A stretch of 64,000 nt of DNA from Anaeramoeba flamelloides (taxonomy: Eukaryota; Metamonada; Anaeramoebidae): positions 14,074,001-14,138,000 of the forward strand of contig JANTQA010000023.1 in NCBI GenBank assembly GCA_027625915.1. The letters run 5' to 3'. A program made the translations under genes and the position numbers. The notes under the pieces are model-generated. The model was not told the DNA's origin and did no database searches. It worked only from the letters and a program-made list of their open reading frames with translations. Positions 21,067 through 30,990 of this stretch are shown here, in pieces (positions within the stretch are counted from its first letter, which is position 1; each line of letters begins with the position of its first letter).

Positions 21067-23157
21067 ATGGAACTAATCTATTTACAATTTGGACATTATG
21101 CAAATTTTGTTGGTACTCATTTATGGAACATCCAATGTACAGAGAATATGAATGGTCCCTTGTCTCAAAACAGATCTTTTATTGTAAGAAAAAAGACTAC
21201 GTACCCAAGGCTCTTATTGTTTGACGAGAGGGGCTCACTTGGGAGCCTGACAAAGGAAGGCACTTTGTCTTCGTTTGTCAAGAATAAAAAAATTAGTGAT
21301 CCCTATTTGGACAAAGAAATAAAAAAGGAAACAAGGCAAAGTTTCACGTGGCAAGGAAACTACGAACAGATCATCACCGACGAGCCATACAAGAAGAATT
21401 TTTTTTTAAAATCATATTTAGAAAAATCTGAGCAGGAAAAAGAAGAAGAGCTTGAGGAACAATTAAGACAAATGTATTTAAAAAATGAAAGACAAGAATT
21501 TCAAAAGCCAAAAAGCCCACGAAAAAAAAAGCAAGAATCAAAAAGATTTCGTGAAATCAAACTGCAACAAGAAAAAGGAATTGAAATTGAATTTGAAAAA
21601 GGAGAAGAAGAAGAAGAAGAAAGGGAAAAAACACCCTGGGAAATACTTGAAGAGAATTTTAATACTTTAAATCGGCTTACAAATGAACTGAATAACGAAG
21701 ACGAGAATGAAAATGAATATGAGAATGAAAATAAGAATAAGAAATCAAATATCAATGAAGGGAAATATGAAAAAATTATTAAAGTGTGGAGTGATTATTT
21801 AACAACGAATCTTCATTCAAACAGTATTGTTGAATTGTCAAGTTTCCAAAAGGATACCAATCCGCTCGATACCTTTTATCAGGGTTTTGATTCTTGGAAG
21901 GAAGATATTGAACACCGAGATCAAGTGGAAGATCAGTTCCGGTTTTGGCTTGAAGAAAGCGACTTGGTACAGGGGCTAGTTGCCACTGTCGATCACTTCA
22001 CCGGGTTTGGTGGTTATTCGTCGAAGGTCTTTGAAATGATCCATGACGAGGTCCCAAAGATCAGATCAGTGGTCTTTGCGCCATCGCACCGATCGTTCAC
22101 GTCTCTGAGCCCAAGCACAAACGCAAAGGAAATCCTAAATTCTGCACTGACACTTTCTCATTTGAACGAATACTCATACCTATACATCCCGCTCGAGCTT
22201 GACTATGATTATCTTGGATACCAATCGTCGTTGCTGAATTGGCAGCTTTCGAAAAGATCGGAATTTTGCTCAAGTGGGATTCTGTCCTCTGTGATTGACG
22301 GGATAACAATGCCCTGGAGAATGAAAAGGAACCCAATTGCGCTTGCGCAGTTGGTTGACACCATTTCAATCCGAACATCAATGAAATTCGCGGCTGCGAA
22401 TTGCTCCGTGCCGTTCCCCGTTGAGGGGGATTTGAGTGTTGGCTTGCCGCAAACCCTGGAAAGACTGGGGTCGGTCTATCGCCAGAAAAAGAAACGGAAT
22501 ACGAATAGCAACAATCCTGACTACGACGCTGATCCGTTATGTACAAGCCTCTCGCCCTTTGCTAATCACCACGATTTGGGCAAGCTGTATTCTGAATATG
22601 CCATGTTTAATGGTCTTGATGAGCATATCAAATTGAAAAATCAAGGCACAATACAAACAAAGGAATTGACAAAGCAATTTTTGGAAAAAAATAATTGCTA
22701 TCGAAGATTGAATCAATTGTATTCACATCCTCTCAAAATTCCTTCAATTTTCCCTAAGGTCTTTAACCATAGCGTAGACCAAAACGGAAAAATTTTTAAA
22801 GAGCAACAACCCTCAATTTATGACAAATACTTGGAAATGGTAATGAACGGTGAAATTGATCGCAAATCTTCATTCCAGAACGAACAAGAAAGAATTCAAA
22901 AAATTTTGGATAATGAAAAATCTAATAGACCGCAATCGATAAACAAATCAGAAGATTTACATGTGAAAAAAGCACCAATATTCTCAAACGTTTATTCCAG
23001 TGAAAATTTACAACCAATTATTAGAAATATATCCGAGAAATTTAAAAGCGTTGATTTTCGTCTTTGTAAAGAGTTTTATGAAAATGGTCTTGACTCATAT
23101 GAAAGAGGTGAAGTTTTAAATAATATTTATACCTTATCAGAGCAATATGAAGATTAA
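21067..23157 (+). CDS. Misato/DML1 family protein (tubulin-like), 696 residues
   Basis: Start ATG 21067, stop TAA 23155-23157; upstream codons in this frame begin only at TTG. The N-terminus MELIYLQFGHYANFVGTH matches the Misato segment I signature (x-I-x-L-QxGxYANFVGxHxWN). The C-terminal two thirds contain the tubulin-related core: WSDYLTTNLH near 239, the EDQFRFWLEESDLVQG block near 285-305, DHFTGFGGYSS in place of tubulin's glycine loop, then LAQLVDTIS and KFAAANCSVPFP. Known members in yeast and animals act in mitochondrial distribution and morphology, and the fly protein is needed for spindle microtubules; that role is family knowledge, not visible here. A Lys/Glu-rich low-complexity insertion of about 120 residues (roughly 110-235, with EEEEE and NENE runs) is lineage-specific. 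The core (22000-22560) is clearly GC-richer than either end, as expected for constrained codons. A TTATTCAG 20 nt before the ATG may be a 5' UTR acceptor. Confidence 0.93.
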   Translation: MELIYLQFGHYANFVGTHLWNIQCTENMNGPLSQNRSFIVRKKTTYPRLLLFDERGSLGSLTKEGTLSSFVKNKKISDPYLDKEIKKETRQSFTWQGNYEQIITDEPYKKNFFLKSYLEKSEQEKEEELEEQLRQMYLKNERQEFQKPKSPRKKKQESKRFREIKLQQEKGIEIEFEKGEEEEEEREKTPWEILEENFNTLNRLTNELNNEDENENEYENENKNKKSNINEGKYEKIIKVWSDYLTTNLHSNSIVELSSFQKDTNPLDTFYQGFDSWKEDIEHRDQVEDQFRFWLEESDLVQGLVATVDHFTGFGGYSSKVFEMIHDEVPKIRSVVFAPSHRSFTSLSPSTNAKEILNSALTLSHLNEYSYLYIPLELDYDYLGYQSSLLNWQLSKRSEFCSSGILSSVIDGITMPWRMKRNPIALAQLVDTISIRTSMKFAAANCSVPFPVEGDLSVGLPQTLERLGSVYRQKKKRNTNSNNPDYDADPLCTSLSPFANHHDLGKLYSEYAMFNGLDEHIKLKNQGTIQTKELTKQFLEKNNCYRRLNQLYSHPLKIPSIFPKVFNHSVDQNGKIFKEQQPSIYDKYLEMVMNGEIDRKSSFQNEQERIQKILDNEKSNRPQSINKSEDLHVKKAPIFSNVYSSENLQPIIRNISEKFKSVDFRLCKEFYENGLDSYERGEVLNNIYTLSEQYED

Positions 23158-23255
23158 ATTAGTTTTTCGATACACCTTTTTTTGGTTTTTGGTTTGTTTT
23201 GTTATATTTTTTTATCTTTATTTTTATTTCTATTTATTTTTTATTTTTATTTTGG

Positions 23256-23289
<34 letters not shown>

Positions 23290-25150
23290 CTTTTCTTATA
23301 TCTGATTGATGTTTTAATTTTTTTTTTAATTCATTATTTTTAAAAGTGTTATATTAAATTTTCAATATTTTATTTTTTTTTTAGTTGATATTATTTAAAA
23401 CTTATTTATTAGAAAGGAGATTATGTGAAGAGCTTGTAAAAATGAATAAGAGAAATAAAATTTTAAGAATGTTTTATTCTTCATTAACTTTATGGTTTTT
23501 TCATTAATAAGAACTTAACCCTAGAGTCGTGTAAGAAATTCAATCGTAATAGTGTTAAGTTTTAGGAGGTAGAAAGGGATATATTTTTAGAAAATTTTAT
23601 TGTTTTTTTTTTTTTCTTTTGATCTATTAAATTAAAATTTTCCTTCTCTTAAAAAATAATTTCAAGTAAATTAAAATACTATTTTAATTTGAAAGAAAAT
23701 TGATTTGGTTATCTGGTCAGTAATACCACTCTTTTCAATTCCGATTTCAGAAAAAAGAATAAAACTAAAAATTAAAATAAATAGTGTGAAAAGCCTATTA
23801 TCCCTGTTTCAGAAATATAATTAGTACTTTTTATCTTCTTGTTCCAATTCAACATCTAATTTCCAGCCAAATATTATAACTAAGTTCAAATTATTTTTGA
23901 AAGTATACTCTTTGATGATTTTAGTAGCATTTAAATTATGAATACTTGTTCAAAACTCTTTGTAATTTTCATAATTTTTTTGAAATTTTTTGTTCATTTT
24001 GTGAATCAAAATTGTCTTCAAGATAATCAACTCTATTTTTTGAGATGAATTTTCCAAGTTTATCATGAATTGTGAGAATTTCTTTTTTAATAATAGCACT
24101 TTAAGGGACTAGTAAACCAAAAAAAAAAAATCTTTAAGTAAATTTTATAGCAAATTCAAAAAAAATTAACGACATCTTGAAATTGAAAAAATATGTAATA
24201 ATATGATTACTACAAGACTTGAATTCACTTTTAAAGTGATTTTTCGAAGTGAATTATTATTTTACAAAAAGTTTGATCAATTTTTCACATTTTTGTAAAG
24301 TTCAAAATTCAATTTATTTCTGAAATTTATTTTAAAAACAATTATTTTATCTGAAAAAAGAAAGAAATATTATAATTATCTATGAAAGAAGTGTAAAAAA
24401 TATATTTACAACATAAAACCACTAATTATAAAATAGCTGAGTATAAAAAATCTACTTAATTTCAAAAAAATTTCAATAATTATTTTAAACTTGAAAAAAA
24501 TATATTTCTTTGATTCAAATAAAAGTTAAAATCAATTTTTTCTTTTTTTTTTGAATTCAAAAAAAATTAAAGAAAAAACCAAACCATAAAATAAAAAATT
24601 CTCCCAAAATACTTTTTTAAAACTCTGGAAAAGTCAACTTATAATCTAAAGAAATAATTTTTAATTTGATTATTTATAATCAATAATTAATAAAACAATT
24701 TTAATTATTTCAGTGGGTTATTAATAACCCCAAGATTAAATGTATCAAATAGACTTTACAACCATTTCACAATTTTTTAACGATTTTCAAACAAATCAAA
24801 CTAATTCAAATAAATAATTATAATAATAAAAAAAAAATAGATTTTATCAAATAACTGATTTTAATACTAATGGAACTTTTTTTTATACTATGGATATTTG
24901 AAAAAGAATATTGCTTGATCTTTTAAATTTTATGAAATTTAATAAATATTTGTATATAAAATAAATGAACAATTTTTTGAGATCTTCAATTTCGATATTT
25001 GATTTATTTTTATTGTAAACTAAATTTTAAAATATATTGCCCAATTTTTTTTATTTGTTTTTTACTTTGTTTTATGATATTTTTAGATGAAAAACAAATA
25101 TTTCTAGTGTCTAGAGAACTCAATATTAAACTTATATTTTTTTTATTAAC

Positions 25151-26210
25151 ATATGTCCCTACGACCCAAAAACACTAAAAATGGACAATCGATCAAATAC
25201 CTTCCATTGAAAAAAAATAAAAAAACAAAATGAAAAAATAAAAATAAATAAAATTTCATTTTAACTTTTTCTTGATAACATTTTTTGCCAAAATCAGTGA
25301 ATTAAAAGTTGAAATGATGTATATTTTTAGATATATTCTCCTATATTAACTCATTCACTAAACCAAATTCTAAATTATGGGTATTTTATTTTCACAAAAG
25401 GTACTAATTTGGTCTTCATATGTTTTTTTTATTTTTAAACGGTACAGGGTGTAAATAAACAATGTTTTTTATTTTAACCCATTACTAAAATTTAACTCAT
25501 TCAAAAAATATTGGTTGGCTTTTGAAATAAAAGAAACAAATCAATGGGATTACAACAGTATATAAATAAGAAATTGGGTTCTTAAAATAAATTTTTAAGA
25601 AGAATAATGAAGATATGGAAAGATTAAAATTCAATTTTTTGACAAAAAAATGAGCAAAATTTCATTTTTTGACTTTTTATAAAAAAAATATTTAATCTCA
25701 AAAATTTTGAAAATATGATGAAATTGTTCAAACAAAAGCATTTAATATTATTGATCCATTTTGATTAATCAAAGATCTAACCTCTAAAGTCAATTTGAAT
25801 CGATACCAAGAATATATAAGTACCTTCTGGTCTTCCAATTCACAAGTCTGAAAAAAAAAACACGAATTAAATTTTCGTAATGGGTTAAAGGTTGTCTGAA
25901 AGTGTTATTTACACCACTCTAAAATTAAAAAAAAAAAAGTTAAACTAAAAAACATAAACTCTCTGGAAAAGTATTCTACTTTAATATATTAGATTATTCT
26001 TTGATTTCAAAATTTTCTCAACCCTAATTTTTCAAAAAAAAATAAAAAAATGTACGCTAATTTCGAAAAAAATTTTCGATATTCAAAAGTTGAGAGTATT
26101 TTTATTCAAAAAAAAAATTATACCAGTGGTTAATTGAATTAAGTTATCAAGCTAGATTTCGAAAAATATTAATCAGAAAAAAATAGTGCTTAATTTTATT
26201 AAGGACATAT
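25151..26210 (+). repeat. Dispersed repeat R1, copy 2, with MITE-1 inserted
   Basis: Matches 1745-2321 almost throughout once 25445-25919 and one TA are removed. Ends ATATGTCCCTAC and TAAGGACATAT form a short inverted repeat. It sits inside R6 copy 1. No open frame. Confidence 0.78.
25445..25919. mobile_element. MITE-1: 475-bp Tc1/mariner-style element with TA duplication
   Basis: The left end is CAGGGTGTAAATAAAC and the reverse complement of the right end is GAGTGGTGTAAATAAC. Both arms then reach AACCCATTAC about 40 bp in. Flanking TA at 25443-25444 and 25920-25921 is a duplicated target. The unoccupied site is present in R1 copy 1 as a single TA at 2037-2038 in the same context (ggTAaaatt). 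The interior has no transposase frame, so it is non-autonomous. Confidence 0.88.
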
Positions 26211-26738
26211 ATAATTTCAAATTATAAAAATATTTATTTTCAAAATTTGATTTTTAATGTGCCAATGATTTTAAAAAGGAGTTTTTTTTTAAAATAAGAT
26301 TAAAGGTTCAAGGTTGTTTATTTAGAAAGACTCTCGAATTTACTTTTTGTTTCAAAAATTAACAGTACTCAAAGTGAGATTTCATCAAAATAAAAAGGTT
26401 TTTGCAATTTTTTTCTTTTTCTAATTTGATACAAATACAAACTAAAAAGAATCATATTTTTTGACTAAAAATGTCATTGGGAAAATGAACTCTTCTAAAT
26501 GAATAAATCATTTCTCTAAAGTTTATAAATATGGTTTCGTGTCAAGTTTAATTGTATCCTTGTGTAAATAATTACTCTATTATCTTTGGAAAAAAAAATA
26601 AATAAGAGTTACTTGCATTTAAGAAACCAACACTTTTTTTACTTAGGGTTTATTGTTGGTTTATTTGATCGACTAATTTTTAGATTTTCTTATAAAAAAG
26701 AAACACATTTTTCATTTTGAAACAGAGATTAAACTTTA

Positions 26739-27203
26739 CTGTAGTAAAATAAAAGGGTGCAAAAAAATTTAATGCATGTTTCAAAATAAAAAGCGTGTAT
26801 TTTGTTATAGAAGACCTATACATTAACAGATCAAAGAAACAAACAATAAACCCTAATTAAGTATGGTACTGGTACCTTAAAGTTCTATTATTTAAAAATA
26901 AATTCGAAAAATAAAGGATCAAATTGGAAAATTTATCTGAAAAAATTGAGTTAATTTTTCATAAAAATTTTTATCCGAAAAAATAACAAAATTTGAAAAA
27001 AAATGAGAAAATTTTCAACTATTTGTATTCCTTATTTAAATTTTACTGAAAATAAGCAGACCTTTACTTTCAAAATTGATTTGAACTTAGGTATACTATT
27101 TTGTAGTAGATTAGATGTTTCCTCGGAACAAGAAGAAAAAAAGCACGGATAATATTTTGAAACAAGGATTATATTCTTTTTACATGCATTATTTTGATCA
27201 CTA
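26739..27203 (+). mobile_element. MITE-2, copy 1
   Basis: 465 bp that matches 35067-35549 in the same orientation over its whole length, for example 'gcaaaaaaatttaatg', 'gttatagaagacct', 'ctgaaaataagcagaccttt' and 'tttgaacttaggtat'. Ends are CTGTAGTAAAATAA and (right, + strand) TTATTTTGATCACTA, flanked by TA on both sides. The terminal inverted repeat has begun to decay relative to the other copy. Confidence 0.82.
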
Positions 27204-28077
27204 TATGTACAAATTATTTGTACAACATTAAATTGAAAAAATGGTTATTTTGAACCACAATTAAAACCCATACCAAGTTGAGAGTTATCAGTTAAGAATC
27301 AAATTAATGAGCGACCACACTCAATATAAGATAATAAATGTTCAAATTTCAGGGATTTCCAACTTTTTTGAAATGCTTTTTTTATTCATAATTCGAATAT
27401 TTATTATGTAATTAAAACAAATTAACTTTGGATCAATTCTTTCCGAATTTTCCTTCTAATCACAACCCAAAATAACAATGAGTAAAACTTTGTTCCTAGT
27501 TATTTAGATATTTGACTTTTTGGATTTTTGACTATCATAATCAAAAAAAATATAAAGCAAATAAGATCCAAGTTTCTGAGCAAGTTGAGCACTAAACCCA
27601 ATTTTAAAAGAAATAGTCGACTTAAATCGTTCAAAAATATTTTGAACATTTCTAAGAGAAAGATTATTTTTTTTATAAGGAATTAAATTGAGTGATTAAA
27701 AATTGTACTCTTTTTTTGTGTTGTTATTTGTAATTGTATTTTGAGCATTGTGCTTTAAAATGTAACTAACAAGTTTTACTTTTTCATTGAGTTCATATTT
27801 TGATGGAAAATAGAGTCTCTTTTTGGATACATACTCACCTTAAGTTTTAATTTTGCAGAAATAAAAAGCAACTTTTTTTAACTGGCTTGATCATATTATT
27901 CTAAATCTTCTCATTGGAAAACACAGTTCCACAATTCACTTCCAAAATATTTCTCATTATGATTACGAATAAAAAACAAGTTAATTAATCATTTTTTATC
28001 CATTCGTTTTTTTGATTTTTTGTTTCTATATCCTTTAATCAAACAAACCCAATGGTAGATTTATTTTTGTGACTTAG

Positions 28078-28137
28078 GTGCACCTTTGGAGAGGCAAACA
28101 CAAAAAGATGTTTGTCGCCCTGAAAAAGATGCAATCA
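28078..28137 (+). CDS. Isolated protein-kinase-like exon (VALK motif)
   Basis: A 60-nt open block sits between acceptor GACTTAG and donor GTACAC, phase 0 at both ends, and encodes VHLWRGKHKKMFVALKKMQS. This fits the kinase N-lobe strands beta-2 and beta-3: the Val after the glycine loop and the VALKK context of the ATP-anchoring lysine. The exon is clearly GC-richer than its surroundings. No glycine-loop exon upstream and no HRD or DFG exon downstream could be found within several kb, so it is either one small exon of a gene with very long introns or a stranded gene fragment. Confidence 0.3.
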
Positions 28138-29363
28138 GTACACAAACAATTTACTTTAATAATTTTTTTTATTTGTTAATTTTTCTTTTTCTTTTGAATT
28201 TTTTTTTTTTTGTGCTTTTTTTTTCTTTTTTGTTTTCTTTGTTTTTCAAAACAAAAGAAAGTTTAAAAAAGTTAGTGTTAATTTTAATTTTACTTTTCAA
28301 AAAATCTTCAGCTCAAGAATAGATCCTATTTCGAATTAGACTCTTTTTTTATAGAAGCAAAATAGAAATATGTTCCTTAAAAAAACACATCCAAAGCAGT
28401 AAAAAATACCTTTCTTTCTTAAGTCCACTAAAAAACGATTTTATTCTTGGTTTTGAAAAAGAATTAAAAGAACACAACTCACAAATTTCGTTTCTTCCAA
28501 TTAAGATTATTTTACTTTACAAAAAAGAAATCACTCTAAATGGAAATATATTACAAAATCAAATTCTATTCTCAAAAAAAAAAGAATTTTATTCTCTCCA
28601 AAGTTTGTTTCAATGATCTTGGAGAAGTGGTTGTTAATATTTAGACTTTCTAAGGTTTCCTAGATCCTTTAAACTAAACCAGAACATGAAAAAAATTTTA
28701 CTATTTAAGTGGTCAGTGTCTGCCACAGAAAAGATTAAATTATCATGTTGTTGTTACTACATGATGTAAACCAGACTGTTAGTCCATAATTCAAAGATAC
28801 TTTTGAATAATTCATTTTGTCTAATAGTCTATAAGTTGATGTAAATAAAAAAAAAAGATCCTTCTTAATGATTAAACCTTGACTAATTTTTCACTTTTTA
28901 ATAATTTCAATTCGAAAAAAAACTATTGGATTAATAAAATAAGATTTTTGATCAAAAAATTTTTTTATAAATACTTTATCAATTTAAAATTGAAAAATCT
29001 AATTATCTAGGTAATATTAATATTTTTATCAAACTTAATAGTAAAAAATTTGAAGATATTTTTTTTTGTTAAGAGATTAAATAATAATGTCTTCCAAAAG
29101 TATTTTAAATTTAATAAATATCTTTTAAATTGAAATAATCAATTATGTTGACTATTAAAGAATTATTTATTTATTGTTTTAGATTGAAAAAAAATAAGTT
29201 TTAATTATTTTTTTCTGTTTTCCATAAGGTTTTTTTTAATCTAAGAAATAAAAAGAAAATTTCTCATTTTTTTTTTTAATTTCTGAAATTCAAAAAAAAA
29301 AAAAAACATAAGTAATTGGCGGCACTTGTTGGGCATATTTCATTAGCTTTTTGTTTTTGATTT

Positions 29364-29866
29364 TAAAGGACTATCTGAATTTTATGCTCTGTGGGCATTG
29401 AAATACAAAGCAGTAAATAGACTAATACCTTTAAAATATAGTGAATTGGGTAAAAGTCAAATAATTGCAAATTTTAGGAATTTTAAGATTTTGACTTAAA
29501 TCATTTATTGATCCAAAAACTTTTCGAAAAATCCTAACAAAGCAAGGCAAAAATAAAAAGCTATTTTTTTTGATATTGGGAAAATATCACTCCACTTTCT
29601 TTTCAAATAATTGGATACACTCACCAACAACTCTAACATACTTCAATATAAAGTGGAGTGACATTTTCCCAATATTATTTTGGAAGTCGAAAATTTTGAG
29701 TGAAAAATTTGGATTTGGAAAGTAAATTTTTTTTGCCTTCCTCAAAAACAACCTAAATTTTACATTTTAATAAGATCTATTAACTCAACATTCTTTTGAG
29801 TTCATAATTCGTGTTGTAGGTATAAAAGTAATAGCAAATAGGAATAAAATTCGAATAATCCTTAAA
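29364..29866 (+). mobile_element. Foldback element FB-1, copy 1, with internal hairpin
   Basis: Outer inverted ends: left TAAAGGACTATCTGAATTTTA, right (+) AAATTCGAATAATCCTTA. Inside, about 29573-29680, a second hairpin pairs 'tattgggaaaatatcactcc' with 'gagtgacattttcccaatat'. An inverted copy lies at 38790-39594, sharing both the outer ends and the inner 'cactccactttcttttcaa' hairpin. No open frame. Confidence 0.72.
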
Positions 29867-30699
29867 ACGAACGGACAATTAGATAAATTTTTTGTTTATT
29901 TAAAAAATTAAAAAAGAATTCTGTTTGCATTTCGAAAATTGAAAAGAATAAAATAAATTCAAAGTTTTTATGACTTTTCTTTTGAATTCAAGAAAAGCTA
30001 AGACAGTTATTTGTAATTTCAAATCTTTTTTTCTTATCTTTCGTATTGCAATTTGATTAGATTGGTAGAATATTTTCAATTTTTTTCGTTATTATTTACA
30101 AATTTAAATATCCTAAAGTTGAAAAAAATTCATATTAATGTGGAATATTTATTTTTAAATTTTTACCCAAAAAATACTTTGTTTTTTTCAGCTAGCAACA
30201 TTTAAAAAACAACATATTAATAAAAACAAAAATACAATTACTTCAAGTTGTTTAAGTATTCGAAATTTTATTATATTGTAAAAACTTAATTAACGATAAT
30301 GGAATGTTAATTAAACAAATTATTTTGCCTAAGATGTAATATTCAATTGTATTTTTATCTACTTGTCTAAGTAAAATAATTTGAATTTAAGATAAAAAAT
30401 ATAGCAACATTAGCAAATCCAAAGGATAATTACCAGTTTACCCTCTTTTAGATCCAAATAATATTAAAATTTCCAAACAAACTCTCTTATTGTTATAAGT
30501 GAATTACATCTTTTTAAAGGGCTAGGATATATATTTATGAAAAATTTATTATAGACATTTCAAAATTGAAATCATTTTTTCTTTTGTACTTTTTTTTAAT
30601 TTTTTTGAGTTACATAATTCAGTTGCATTTTTTTTTTTATTGCAATATTTAGAACTCACTTGGGAAAAAAAGATTATTCTATTTTCACCAAAACAGTGG

Positions 30700-30990
30700 G
30701 AATGATTACAGTGAAAAAATATAGATTTCTCTATGAATTTTATTTAGAACTTCAATTGGATATTAAAATAAACTTTGTTGTTTTTCACTAACGGGTAGTG
30801 ATAATTTGAGTTTTTCCATTTTTCGGAAAATATATGAAATTATTATTTTTATTTCTACAGGATATCAACTCTTTTTTGATGTGTATTATTCCATTCATTA
30901 TTTATTTGTACCACAATCGTCAATTACAAAAAAATAATTGATATTTTTTAAAAAATACTGACCCCATTTGACTCAAACTATATATATATA
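30700..30990 (+). repeat. Dispersed repeat R5, copy 2
   Basis: Shares 'ctttgttgtttttcac', 'gagtttttccatttttc', 'ggatatcaactcttttttgatgtgtattatt' and 'aaaataattgatattt' with the other R5 copies. This is the most diverged copy. Confidence 0.5.

Larger units (their letters stand above)
24560..26640 (+). repeat. Dispersed repeat R6, copy 1, interrupted
   Basis: 24560-25018 matches 36330-36595 plus 37085-37258, and 26285-26640 matches about 37258-37620. Landmarks are 'aacttataatctaaagaaat', 'tttataatcaataattaa', 'gatcttttaaattt', 'gatttatttttattgta', then, after the interruption, 'aataagattaaaggttcaaggtt' and 'gtttaattgtatccttgt'. The interruption (about 25018-26285) contains repeat R1 copy 2. 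The order of events is therefore R6, then R1, then MITE-1. Confidence 0.65.

Noticed and set aside
22097-22546. 149-codon minus-strand open frame
   Set aside because: It is fully antisense to the conserved, GC-richer core of Misato; long antisense frames are expected there, and the peptide has no recognisable features.
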